From: Epiperipatus broadwayi
Taxonomy: Eukaryota; Onychophora; Udeonychophora; Euonychophora; Peripatidae
Length of the DNA stretch: 64,000 bases
Assembly (NCBI GenBank): GCA_028023455.1
Contig: JAQFVV010012545.1
Coordinates: 1,300,001 to 1,364,000, forward strand
Direction of reading: 5' to 3'
Each line of letters opens with the position of its first letter. Position 1 is the stretch's first letter. Made by a program: the position numbers and the translations under genes. Under the pieces are notes generated by a model. The model saw only the letters and a program-made list of their open reading frames with translations, made no database searches and was not told where the DNA came from. Below are positions 1 through 11,621 of the stretch, one piece after another.

Positions 1-3000
1 TAAAATAATAATAAACTGTGTGAATTTAAAACTAGATATAATTGCCATCGATCTTTAAAGTGAAAGTTAAAAATATTAAATATTGTTTTAATAATTATTT
101 TAAAACTTAGATGATTTTTTTTATATAAAACTATAATTGAATTTAAAAATATTGGTATAAATATTCCAGACATTACGTCATCAATTCTTAATTTTAAAAC
201 ATCCATTCTGTTATCAAAATAAAATGAATAAATTGTTCGCGCTAAAATAAATATTAACCAATCAAAGGATGTAAAATTAACAGACAAAAATCTAAGAATT
301 ATACAGAGCGGGAGAAGTAATGTGTAAGTGAAAGAGAAAGTAACAAATTTTTATGGCTGATAACATCGTAGCTGAACAGTAATATAAATTTATAATTTCG
401 GATTTATTCTAAAAGTTATTCTGTAACATATAATATATTTTTGACTACAGAGATATGTATTGCTAATTTTAAGTTTATCTTACCAGGAAATTTTATTCAA
501 ATTTAACCAGAAAGCCTACAGTAACATGGAAGTACAAGAAAAAATATTTAAAGTGATTGCTGAAAGAAAAATAATTGGAAATCATCTTAATGCCACCTTA
601 GTTGTGCTCAACCTGAAACTTAATCTTATAACTGAAAGGAATACAATTGGGACGATATGTGAAAATCTGAAAAAGAAGCTGCTAGTCGTCAAGAACAATT
701 TATGACGATAAATTTACAGAGCTATCTTAAAACTAAGTTATACTTCTCTATGAACAAAATTTTAATATGCGTTCTAGTATCAAGAAAAATAACAGTGGAG
801 AAAGAATGTTTATTTTGTAAAGAAAACATTATTAAAAGATATAGTTCCAGAATTGTGAAATAAAGGAAAGTAAAAAGATTAAAGTGCTATAAGTATTTTA
901 TGGCAAGGTGCCTAAAACTTTATCTTATTAGAAAAAATATTATAAAGTATTCAATGAAGAAAAATGCTTGATTTAAAATGTTAAAATTAAATTGCTCAAC
1001 TAAATGAAAATGGATCCATGGAAACCAAAATTTTATTGAAGATTTTAAAAGTCCGTACAAGATGCATCGGGGGAAACCAGACGCGCGGGAAAAAGCTAGC
1101 AGACTATGTTGAAGGAGATATCAAGAATTAATAAGTGTATAAAATATTGAGAAAACTAAGGATCATCGTCGATGAAGATTATTAAACAGAGTTATTTTTT
1201 TTATAGAACATTAAGTGACTGAAGAAAAAATAAAGTATATATTTTTTTTTAGCTTTACTATGAACAATTTTCAAGCAAGTTCGACAAAGCAGTATCGTAA
1301 ATATAATTTAATATTTTTATTTGATTGTATTTAAAATATAAAAATTCTATATTAGCTTAGGGAAACATATAAACATGAATTTAAGAATAATGAGATTTTA
1401 AATATAATAGCTTAATAGAATGATAGAAATATTATTATAAAAATAAAATGTATGTATGGAAGTTTTAAATATCTACAAGAAGTAATGGAATGGTGAAGCC
1501 TTCAGAATACGATCAAGAAGATAGAGATCGTTTTGGTAATTGTGATATTATTGATAATGCATAATGTATTTTTTTTTAGGTCATCTATTAATGAAGAATG
1601 ATGTATGAAAGTTTTTAAATTATAAGTACACATTTTATCCAACATTAAAACATATATTTGAGATAGTAGTAATTTTAAATGTGCATGCAATAAGTTGTTT
1701 TAAAAATATAATTAATAATATAAGTATCATAATAATTATGTGATTCTTTTGAACTTTTATGTTGCAAAATCTTCAGATAATTTTAAAATAGTTGGTATAT
1801 TATAAATATACGAGATAAGTAGTAAAAGATTTTCTTAAGAATAGCTGTATAGTTTGAACTAAAAATGAATTTTATTATTGTTAGAAATGTAGACAGAAAT
1901 TTGTCGATGTACTGCATAGATAAATCTAGAGAAATAAAATCGGATAGTGACTTGGTAGTACTGGTGTAGAGGAAACCAAGATGATGTTTTTTGCCAAGAA
2001 ATAAGAAAAATCAAATATTTGGATCATAGTATTTTGTGTGATTTCAGTATAGCTAACTAAGTCCTATCACTGAACACATATATTTTGGACAGTGTTTTTT
2101 TACGTATTTTTGAAACTTTTTGATGTTATATAAAGCTGAAGGAATAGCTTTAGCATCACTCCTATAGTAGAGGTGGATAGACAGATAAAGGTCACTCCTC
2201 TATGGTGTTCTTTAAATTCACTGTGCCATCATTGTCAAGTTTTATGACGGATAATATTCTAGTTGTTTTGATCCTGCGCATCTATTTTCGCTATCCTTGT
2301 TTCATGAATATACATCGTCAGAAAGATATTTTTATAGAAATGATACATAAAATAGAAATGAGGCTAGGTTGTCGTTATGTAAGAATAGTTTATTTACTAG
2401 AATGAGTTAGAATTGTTATTTTAAAAGTGAAAGTATAAATGTCATAAAGAGATGAAGAATCATATGATATAGTTTTAAAAAGTAATTCTGAAATGAATAT
2501 AAGATTTTAAAGGAAAAATCTAAACAAAGTTTTTAAAGTAATAATAAAATTTTAATATTTTATATGATATTTAAAAATAGAGATTGCATGTTGGTTGAAA
2601 AATGATTCAATAATGTGTAACAGATATATGTATTTGTGCATGGTATGTTAATGATTGTAATTACCATACGAAGCAAAGGCTTGGATAAGTATTTGATTAA
2701 TAATTATTGTATAGTCAATAATAAAACGGAAACATCAAAATGTCAAGAAGGGTTTGAATCTTTAGGATTCCATACGAATAATAATATAAAATAGAATTTT
2801 ATGATTTTGTATAATTTTTACTACGAAGGTAAAAAATTTTGTAAAAATATAATTTTAAAATTAATAGAGATATAAAGTATTAATGATAATTATTGATAGA
2901 TACATTTTTGTAACAAGCTAAACTAAAATCAGATATCTAATAATAATAATACTGTATAAGAGTTAAAAATAAAATAAGTAGAAATTTAATGTTAAGAGAT

Positions 3001-3955
3001 AAACTAGTAAAGTAATTTTGTAACAGGAAAGTAGGGATATCCGATGTACATAATGTAAATATTGTTATTTGTATAATTATTAATAAACTATGTTGTAAAT
3101 TTATTTGTAAGCTTCGTGTCTTAGTTATATTTCTCCACATAGAATGCATGATATCGCAATACACATTTATAATTGCAACAGACATATAATTTTGCACAAA
3201 GTAGATAAACATAAAAGTGTTATAATAATTTTTGAAAATTTATTTGTATGATAAAATTAAAGGATTATAATTATATCGTTTATTGGTCATAAGTTGGTTG
3301 CCACAATATTAAAATAAATTATATGCTAATATTACAACACGTATTTTGATTGTCAGATTATTAAATACTACCACGAACGTAATATTTATTTATTTATTTC
3401 ATTTAAGAAGAAATAGGATTACATTATACTATTATTATCATTATTCTTATTTATTATTGTTAGTTGTTACGTAGTGAATTTATGACATAAAATTCCCTTC
3501 TCATAGTTTACTACCGTAATTTAAATCAGTTTAAATGCAATTTATGAACCTGAGATTTATTTGATTTGATTTTATTTCATTTATTTACTTAAATTATTTA
3601 ATTGAGCTAGATTATTATTACAAAGAATAATAAGATATGATTATTATCTTAATCGTAATGAAAAGAGCTTGGAAAGTCATAAGAATACCATAAGTTGATT
3701 ATTTAGTATAGTGTTCTTATGCCATTGGGATAGTATCATGTGGATATATCTCAATGTAGTCTGTCTCGCTCCCCGTGTCGTCGCTCCATGTCTCATGAAA
3801 ATAATAAATTTTTAATAATATAACTGTATTTATATTTTAAAGTTTAGAGCTAGTAGTAATCATTTTTAATAAATTAATTTCATTCATTTTGTTAAGACTG
3901 AGCTAGAGAGAACCCGGGAATATATTTTAAACATTATTATAGATTATTTTGGAGT
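1..3955. other. AT-rich DNA without a recognisable gene
   Basis: Very A/T-rich sequence with frequent stops in all frames. The longest open stretches (460-705 +, 2202-2405 +, 2937-3212 -) have the Ile/Leu/Phe/Lys composition expected from random AT-rich DNA. They lack family motifs and splice context. I see no RNA gene or transposon terminus. Confidence 0.6.
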
Positions 3956-3988
3956 GCACGCGTGAGAGGCGACGGGGGAGGAGGGTAC

Positions 3989-4140
3989 AATATATATATA
4001 TAATATTTGCCTCTAAGACTCTGAGAGAGAGAGAGAAAGCAAGGCACAATTTTTTTATATATAATATTTGCCTCTAAGACTCCAAGAGAGAGCAAGGAAG
4101 TATTTTATAAATTATAGCCCCTAAGACTTGGACGCAAGCA
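3989..4140. repeat. Degenerate three-unit tandem repeat
   Basis: The block 'tttgcctctaagactc' followed by GA-rich sequence and 'agcaagg' occurs near 4006 and again near 4067. A third, weaker version (gcccctaagacttgg...gcaagcaggg) starts at 4117. Spacing is about 61 then 47 bp. Each unit is preceded by a TA-rich run. This looks like a small local minisatellite. No coding potential is seen. Confidence 0.55.
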
Positions 4141-4561
4141 GGGCAGTGTAACAGCGTTTGCAGTAAACTATCAAGGGTTGTAGTAGCTTAGAGTTACATA
4201 GTTCATGTGTTTTATTTATTAAAAAATATATAAAATTAAAAAATATATATATCAGAATCAATACTTGAAAATATAGAAATTATTATACAGGGAAATTTAG
4301 AGATAAGTTAGAAACTAATAATTATAACTTGTCTTTCTTTTATACAATATTATCAGATAAAAATATTCTTTAAGGAATATTTGTGTTTTTAATTTAAAAA
4401 ATAAAAGGTTTGTGATTAATTAAAATAGTATGTACAAAAATAATCAGGCTGGGGATTAAAATTCCAGACTGATTAGTTGAACAATTTCAAATCTCTGTAA
4501 TTAAAATTCGAAACAGAAATAAAGAAATGTAAATTATAATTAAATTTTTTGAGATAAAATG

Positions 4562-4807
4562 TGTTGAAGCTAGAGCAAGGGGATGGGGTCAGAGGAATAT
4601 AAAAGGCACACATTCTCTATTGTAGGAGAGAGAGTTGAGATAGAGTTTTGAATTCAGTGGTTAAATTTTGAGTTCGGCAGAGTTGTTTAAGTTTGAATTA
4701 AGTTCATTTTCAAGCCAGATTAAAGAATGATTGGCTAGAACCGAACATTGTGTTCGGTCATTTTCTCCGCTATTCTCCCATGTGCCATTTAGCAAAATGC
4801 CGTAACA
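4562..4807 (+). promoter_or_regulatory. TATA-box promoter-like or solo-LTR-like segment
   Basis: A clear TATA box (TATAAAAGG, 4598-4606) lies in a more GC-balanced segment than its surroundings. The segment begins TGTTGAAGC (4562) and can be read as ending CCGTAACA (4807), a TG...CA pair of the kind that bounds LTRs. No 5-bp target duplication and no second LTR were found, so an LTR is only an inference. A Pol II promoter of a host or other element is an equally good reading. A short ORF starts about 330 bp downstream of the TATA box. Confidence 0.33.
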
Positions 4808-4929
4808 TATTACTCTGACTCGCCTTCTGCTGAAGTTTCAACCCGCCCTACTAAATTAAATGAAAATTAGGTAAACCAAGCCACCTGAACAAGGGACCAC
4901 AAGAAGCTATCTTTCAGTTAAAAATACCA

Positions 4930-5121
4930 ATGCCAAGGACCAAGAAAGTAACTGGATCCGAGGACAAAAGGGGTGATCATCCAACTACAAACTACAACCC
5001 AACTACAAAAGAAATCTAGGAACTATGATACCTACTGTGGAAATTAAAGACTAATAGAATCGCTACAAAGACAATGTTTGAAATGACCAATAAAGTCCAA
5101 AAGAAGCGCTATAAAGCCTAG
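4930..5121 (+). pseudogene. Two short protein-like ORF pieces downstream of the TATA segment
   Basis: An ATG at 4930 opens a 29-codon frame ending at 5019, rich in Lys, Thr and Asn and starting MPRTKKVTGSEDKRG. A second open piece in another frame runs 5035-5121 and contains the words LWKLKTNRIATK and EMTNKVQKKRYKA. Both have a more protein-like composition than nearby AT-rich frames. Their order behind a TATA box would suit the start of a decayed retroelement or a small gene. I recognise no family. They could be chance ORFs. Confidence 0.22.
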
Positions 5122-5340
5122 GTAAATATTGATATCAGGATAAAAACTTTTAAATCTCAATCGTTAAAATGAGCATGCAAATTTTATTTAATATATAATA
5201 TTTCTTATGTGTTTACATTTTAATTATATCTTATTCTTGCATTTATAATTATTATCATTGTTTGTTTTTTTTAAATAAATTTTGTTTAAAATTATTAATG
5301 TCGTTTTTTCCGTCTTTCTCTCCATTCACAATCAAATGTG

Positions 5341-5580
5341 CAGCCGGTCTCATGTGAAGAGCTAGCCATGGGTCAAGCGCTTGAAACATGTTGTTGACAT
5401 CTCATGGGTTCCAATCTCCGTATTGGATGGTGCCCTGGGCTTTAAACCTGTTATAAATTCCCCATGGGATGTTTCACGTTTCAGGCAGCCGGAGAGCTAC
5501 TTCGGTCTGGAAAAATGATTGTCGGTTTAATATTTTATTAAATCGCAGTCTGACCGGGGGTATGATTGATATGTAAGTAT
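5341..5580 (+). repeat. SINE-like, possibly tRNA-derived, GC-richer patch
   Basis: This block is much richer in G+C than its flanks. It holds a sequence like a Pol III A box (TAGCCATGGGTCAAGCG, near 5361) and a B-box-like GGTTCCAATCTCC about 40 bp downstream (near 5407), the spacing found in tRNA-derived SINEs. The octamer GCAGCCGG occurs twice (5341 and about 5484). Splice-like signals are also present (TTTCAG before 5484, GTAAGTATT near 5572), so a non-coding exon is an alternative. No flanking duplication was identified. Confidence 0.3.
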
Positions 5581-6690
5581 TAATCCTATTTACTCTCTTG
5601 CTTGAGTAATGGGTTTTTAAAAAGATATTTTGCAAAATAATATGATTTCATAAAATTAAAATAAATAATTAGAAAGTCTTTAAAATTACAAGTTGAGTTA
5701 TAAAGTTGAAAAAAGTCTTAAAAAGTGTAATTAAGCAGAGTTTTAATTCCCGTTACAATATATATATATATTATAACGATCCGGAGAAATGGAGACTTAA
5801 TGTAACCTGCACTACAGGGCGCCATCTAGGCATTTGAACCTAGAAAAATTTATAAAGTAGGCAGATACGTAAGTCAAAAAAAAAAATTTTTTTATTTTAT
5901 ATATTTTGATTCCGGTCATTAGCCCATTGTCACTAGCTCAGTGGAATAGCAGAGATTTAGATTTTATCATAAATTCTTATCTAAGAATAAATTTTAAAAA
6001 GGAATAAAATAAGCCACTGCCAGTAATTATACACACAAACATTTATTTACGCACATATATAAACAAAATTTAACATTATTATTTTAGCATGTTTACTTTA
6101 ACATTATTTTTAACTTTTATTTTAGATTTTAATTTACATTTTAATTTTTATACTATTATAAGTTCACACAGACGGGTTTTTAAAAGTTTGTTTTAAAATG
6201 TTGAGTATAGATCGGTTATATAGATTACACGGTTAAAAAACATTTCAAAATAAACATAAATGATCAAAATACAAAGTCATTGATACCTTCAATTGCATAG
6301 GGAATACAAGAAACCCAATGGTATTTATCATAAGATACCGCAGAGACACCAATAACTTAAAAGACATCCGAATAAATACATTTTAGATACTCACCGTAAG
6401 GTATCATTATTTACCGAATGTCTATATATTTTGATCAAATATGAAAACCAAAAACATAATTAACCAATAACGAATCCATGCAACATCCATACCCAACTTA
6501 AATTTAATGCATTTTTATTTAGAGTGTCGAGTATGAATAGACTACATAGATTGCATTTGAAAAGAAAATATTCTATCCTTATTTAACCTTAGGCCAAAAG
6601 TTCGCAGTCAAACTAACATCAATTCATCTGATATATCGATGCATTCAATGTAATACGAAATACGGCAGCACAAAAGGTTAAGAGAAAAAA
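5581..6690. other. AT-rich DNA without a recognisable gene
   Basis: A/T-rich sequence with a short TA run near 5760 and an A9/T-rich run near 5880. No open frame with protein-like composition, no transposon terminus and no RNA gene was seen. Confidence 0.5.
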
Positions 6691-6699
6691 TTGCCTCTC

Positions 6700-6728
6700 G
6701 TCAGATAGGAATACTACATCTATCTGAC
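6700..6728. repeat. Small inverted repeat sharing the terminal motif of the 7.1-7.6 kb element
   Basis: GTCAGATAG (6700-6708) faces its exact reverse complement (6720-6728). The longer word GTCAGATAGGAAT also occurs at 7142. It may be a terminus, or a collapsed copy, of the same inverted-repeat element. The stretch from here to 7140 is otherwise unassigned and contains two A-rich runs near 7055 and 7080. Confidence 0.35.
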
Positions 6729-7140
6729 AAGAAGAGCAATAAAAAAAAACTGCATAGGAAAGGACTGCGGTCTATTTGCCGACTTACGAATCGCATTCCA
6801 TAGGCCAAAAAGGAAGTGTGCAGCATATAAAGCGATTCTGCCCGTAGCGAACCTCATACTACATCTACAAATTACACCAATATATCCAATCCACTTACCC
6901 AATTCAACTACGAAACAAATAACCTAAGATTACCCTCCCCTAATATAACTTTACAAATCTATATAACCACTCACGCCTGACTTAAGTTCAACATTTATAT
7001 AATTTAATTTATCACAAACCAAAAATCATAAATAAAACTTAAAGAACAAAAAAAAAAAAAAAATGGAAATGATTTTACAAAAAAAAAAAAAAAAAAATAC
7101 ATCAAATAAAATTATAACTAATTAATAAATAATTTAGTTT

Positions 7141-7615
7141 GGTCAGATAGGAATCTATTTCTATTTTTTTTAAATATGGAAAGTTTTTAATTTAATGTTC
7201 ATGAATTATCTAAAGTTCTTACAATTTTTAAATGTCCAGCTTTATCCATGGCTTGCCATTTGAACATGAATTCCCATGCCATCCTAAATAGATATTGGTA
7301 TCCAGTTAGCCATTGTTTTTTATTTATCCAGAGGTCTTTTAGTTTAGCTGGTCCTTAATGTAGAAAAAACGATGTCATTTCTTTTTTTTTAACAAAACTG
7401 AAGGGATTGAAGAGTGTGTCTTTTCAATCCCTTCTCCTTCAACTCCGCACTAACACATATCTGTCCTCTTGTAATAACTATTATTCACTCACTTTTTATA
7501 ATAGCCTTTCAGATCCAGTGGACATTAATCACGACCATGTGATGGTCCTTTCGCTGAGGTCCGATTCCGTTTTTCATTCATTGGCTATTAGTTTCTATTG
7601 TTTTCCTATCTGACC
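7141..7615. mobile_element. Candidate small DNA element with 13-bp perfect terminal inverted repeats
   Basis: GGTCAGATAGGAA at 7141-7153 is matched by its exact reverse complement at 7603-7615, giving an element of about 475 bp. No target-site duplication could be seen, so the ends are provisional. On the minus strand 7354-7199 is a 51-codon open stretch with aromatic-rich, protein-like composition (words DLWINKKQWLTGYQ and FRMAWEFMFKWQAM). It may be a remnant of a transposase or retroelement protein, but I do not recognise the family. A 12-bp perfect hairpin lies inside at 7400-7434. Confidence 0.38.
7400..7434. repeat. Perfect 12-bp hairpin
   Basis: GAAGGGATTGAA (7400-7411) and its exact reverse complement (7423-7434) are separated by an 11-nt loop. 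It sits inside the inverted-repeat element above. No function is assigned. Confidence 0.7.
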
Positions 7616-8520
7616 GATGCTTATATATTTAAATGCCCAAGGCTAGTTTACATTTGACTAATTAAATTAATCATTTCCATTTTTTCAATAACATTAATTA
7701 ATTTGTTTTGTACAAACTTACGATATATTTTTATCTTTAAATCTTTACAGATAATTTAGTTTTAGAATACTTTTTCTTTTTTTTAATAAAGTTTCTTTTT
7801 TTTAATTTCTCATCTGTGCGATTTATATATATATATGAGTTTAGTATAGAATTTTAATTTTCAATTTTTAATTCTTAAAAAAGAAGTTTTATTTGCGAAC
7901 TTTTATTTTTTTCATGTTTACTAATAAAAAAATAATGTAACGTTACAATATATATTATAGCAGGTATTTTAAAATAATATATTTTCAATTATAAATTTTA
8001 TTTCATTTAGAGTTAAATTTATCATTTTATACATTTAAAATTACATGTACTACCATGATACATATATAGTGCAATATTATTTGATCATTATAATTCCTAA
8101 TTTTAACTTAAAATTATTGTAAACAAGAATCATGCCATGGGCACCTATGTTAGTATGGTATGAGATAGAAGTCTAAAATTTTAGTTTTGGCAATATTTTT
8201 CCAAAATATATTTTCTTGTATACAAAATCTACTTGACTGGAACTATTGCTAAGTGTTGAGGGATTAGAAGTGACCAAAATTAGTTAAAAACATCCTGTTG
8301 GAAAACTGAAATAAAGAATTGAGTGGTTTTAGTAAATTAAAATATAAAATCTTAAAAAGGTGCTAATGGATTGACTCGCACAAAATAATATTGTTGTCAA
8401 ATTACAGTCTGATCTTGGGATCATATATATAAGCTGTATCTTATTACATATCATACTCTATAAAATTTTAAAAAAGTGTTGCCACTAGACTATGACAGAG
8501 TAGGAAGGTGAGATTTGCTG
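7616..8520. other. AT-rich DNA without a recognisable gene
   Basis: Low-complexity A/T-rich sequence with several T and A runs. Nothing recognisable was seen. Confidence 0.5.
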
Positions 8521-8530
8521 TTTCCCTGCC

Positions 8531-8755
8531 AGGGAGATGGTGATCATAGTCCCATCCTACATGCTGACTGGTGCATCATTATCATCATGGAGGATGCTCC
8601 TGCTGACAGTCTGCTGCAAGGATATGCTGCCTATCCAGAGATCAAGAGTGCTACTACACCTGCCATCTGATGTGTCCCAAGAACAAGCTGTGAGAAGTTA
8701 TATAAAATGCTCTAGAATACTGCAGATTGCTAAAATGAACTTTAAGTCTACTTAA
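8531..8755 (+). other. Unidentified GC-richer patch with overlapping open frames
   Basis: From 8531 to about 8700 base composition is clearly less AT-rich than the flanks. A plausible splice acceptor (TTTCCCTGCCAG) precedes it. Two plus-strand frames are open: one from ATG 8537 to 8755 (72 aa), and one that reads through MEDAPADSLLQGYAAYPEIK and stops at about 8669. The second has the more natural residue mix. This could be an exon, a processed-pseudogene fragment or a repeat. I recognise no domain. Confidence 0.25.
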
Positions 8756-10218
8756 AGCTACTTTACAATGTAAAAATACACATTCAAAATCTACTCTTTA
8801 AACACTCTTGTAAAGTAATAAATTTTACTTAAGACTACATCTGTAAACTTTATTTTACCTATTCTTAATTATAACAATTGTAATCATTTGTTATTTAAAA
8901 CTCTTATTACTGTGATTATGCCTATATAGTATTCTATTTTATTTTCTTAAAAGTTATTTTCTTATATGTTATGATATGCCAAATGTCTCAAAACAGCGAT
9001 TGCCTTTAATTTTGATAAACTTTCAGTGAAGATATGATAATTGATATCTTCATTTTAATAGATTTTAATAATGCTTATTTAGCTCATTAACACACTGTTT
9101 CAAAATCCTGTTCTGTTGAAATAAAACTGATCACTCTGTGCTTGTTATAAATTTGATTTAGTTTTATATTATTTAATATCTAATATGATTTGCCCTATTA
9201 GATTTACAAGTATAACTTTTAAGCTCCATTTAATAAAGTGATAAAACTAGTCTTAGAGATATTATTAAGATATATTTATTTATATATTATTAATTGCTCA
9301 TTAAATATACCTTTTCCTCCCTAGTGAAATCCGACTTGGTATGCAGATTGAGTATCTATTACACTAGATTAATAATTTAGTTTTTAATCCTTTAATTAGA
9401 GCATGATTATGATGCTTATTTGAAGAATTGGGTTCTATTAGTTACACAGATAGAAGCTGTCTGTCTTTTAGGGCATTGTAATTTAATTTATACATATTTG
9501 TGTTTTACTTTATGCATTTGTGGGTGTGTTCTTACAAAGTATGGATGCATACATAACATCTTGCTGTATCCTTTAATGGGTTCACAATGAAGGCCATCCC
9601 CATATACTTAGTTTGGTTAAGGCTATTTTTATAGAACTGGAGTGGATCCAGACTCCATTTATTAAGTCTATCCGAGTTTCTGAGCTCAGAATGTTCGCAT
9701 TTTAATAGTAGCAAGCCATTCGATCTTAGCATACCATATATTTTTATATGGAATCCTGTGAATAACTATCCACCCACACCACAAACATGTTCTTAATATT
9801 TAGGTCTGTGCCATAGCAATATATGTTGATCTAAAATAACCAGTTCTTTCCCTTGTTAATTAATTATTTTGTATTAGTCTGAAATTAATGAATCTTTGAT
9901 TACTAGATTAAATTTGCATTGTCCTCGAGCTTTATTACCTGCTCATATCTTAAGGTATATATATAAACAGCAGCCATATTAATGCTGTAATTGTTAATAT
10001 GACTTTGGCTAGCACATTCACTTATAAAATTGGCAAACCATAATATAGGGATAGGAATTTGGCATATTAACTGATATAGATATAATTCTGACTGCACACA
10101 CACATATTTATTAAATTAGGATGAGATACACTGTAACTTAATTTAGTCTCATCTCTGTGTAATGCCTGTGTGCATTTCATTCCATATTTTTAACATTGTA
10201 TAATTATTGTTGGCTGCA
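8756..10218. other. AT-rich DNA without a recognisable gene
   Basis: No gene, repeat terminus or RNA gene was recognised. Open frames on the minus strand (9532-9732, 9903-10103) lack motifs and are probably chance. Confidence 0.5.
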
Positions 10219-10486
10219 GAAAGGAGTTTGCTATTAACTGAAAGGAGACCCTTTGATTCCTCTTGGAGGCCTTAAAGGAACGGAGCAGGGCAAATTCCTA
10301 ATGTCCACTCCATATGTTCTTGTCATTACAGCTGTTATTACTATGTGATTATTCATATAGTATACGAACATGGATGGGCTGCTCACCAACATGCATTAGC
10401 CAGCATGGTGAGTTTATTGGATTTTTATCTCTGAGTTTAAGATCGAGAAACTATGGTCTTTCTTCTCAGTTGCCTGATAAGGCAGA

Positions 10487-11621
10487 ATGAGTGTTTGTGT
10501 AAATGATAAATATTTTTTCCAATACATATATACAATTATGACAGACAAAAATAAATCATGGCCCTTATTCCCAGGAGGCTGTAAAGTCACCAACCAAGTC
10601 AGCGGTTGGTGGCTGAAGGTGGAGGATGCTAAGAATCCCCTGATTGCAAACCCAGGCTGCCATTTGATTTAAAAAGTGGACATGTACTCAATTATAAAGG
10701 CACAAATATTGGAAATACAAGTAGAGTAGGATTCATTATAAATAAAAAGTGAAGAACAATATTGTGGAGATTGATGGTGTATCGGACAGAGTGGCAAGAT
10801 TATTTATACAACTTAATAGCAGATACCAAATGCAGATAATTCAGGTTTATGCCCCCAACAAGTTCTCATAATGATGAAGTAATAGAAGATTTTTATATGG
10901 ATGTACAAAAGGCTTTTGATCAGAGGAAACAACATTTTAAAATTGTTATGGGAGATTTTAATGCTAGAATTGGTAAACAAATGAAAGATGAAAGTGCTGT
11001 AGGTAATTTTGGTTATGGTAATAGAAATGAGAGAGGACATAGACTTGTGAAGTTTGCAGGAAAAAAAACCTTTATATTGTGAATTCTTTTTTTGAGAAAA
11101 ATGTTAAAAGGAAATGGACATGGAAGCATCCAAATGAAGGTACAGCAGAATTGGATTATATTTTGACTAACAGAAAATACATATTTCAAGATTGTAATGT
11201 TCTTAATAAATTTAACACAGGAAGTGATCATCGATTAGTAAGATGTAAAATGCGTGTTAATGCAAAACTAGAGAGACAAAAATTATTAAAAAAACAATAT
11301 TTACAGTTGATATTCATAATCTTCAGCAACAATCTAATGAATTTATATTTCGAACTTACAAATCGGTTTCAAGTATTAGTAGATTTTGAACATGATTCAG
11401 ATTTGAATGAAATTAATATGAAAATAATTGATACACTTTTAAAAACTGCAACAAAGATAGCTGGTAGAAAAAAGCAGCAATTGACCAATAAAATTTCTAC
11501 TGAGACTAGAGAATTTATGAAGAAAAGAAGGAATATGAGGATATACAACAATGATGCATTAAAAAGATTGAATATCTTGAATTTTGTAAAATGGTATGGA
11601 AAAGAATTGAAAATGATATAA
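10487..11621 (+). pseudogene. RTE endonuclease region, copy 1 (broken)
   Basis: The endonuclease nicks target DNA to prime reverse transcription. The frame opens in 10487-10672 (word MTDKNKSWPLFPGGCK) and then hits the 145-bp deletion, which removes the N-terminal catalytic stretch still visible in copy 2 (GTYNCRS, IIGLCEVRRKGEE). It resumes at 10849 with the conserved GDFNARIG motif (near 10,950) and, after a frameshift in an A run near 11,066, continues through 11079-11621 with YILTNRKYIF and GSDHRLVRCKMR, the SDHR motif being the catalytic His region. Beyond this is a linker rich in Lys and Asn that leads to the RT. Confidence 0.85.

Noticed and set aside
460-705. 81-codon plus-strand ORF (words EKIFKVIAERKIIGNH, TERNTIGTICENL)
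   Set aside because: No motif, no splice or promoter context, composition close to random AT-rich DNA.
1018-1131. 37-codon ORF with a basic, protein-like middle (KVRTRCIGGNQTRGKKL)
   Set aside because: Slightly GC-richer but too short; no domain, no flanking repeat ends or splice sites. It may be a repeat remnant.
5932-5965. A-box-like word TAGCTCAGTGG
   Set aside because: No B box at the right distance and no cloverleaf pairing.
6720-6902. 60-codon minus-strand ORF
   Set aside because: The opposite strand is open over the same interval as well; neither peptide resembles a family, so low stop density is the likely cause.
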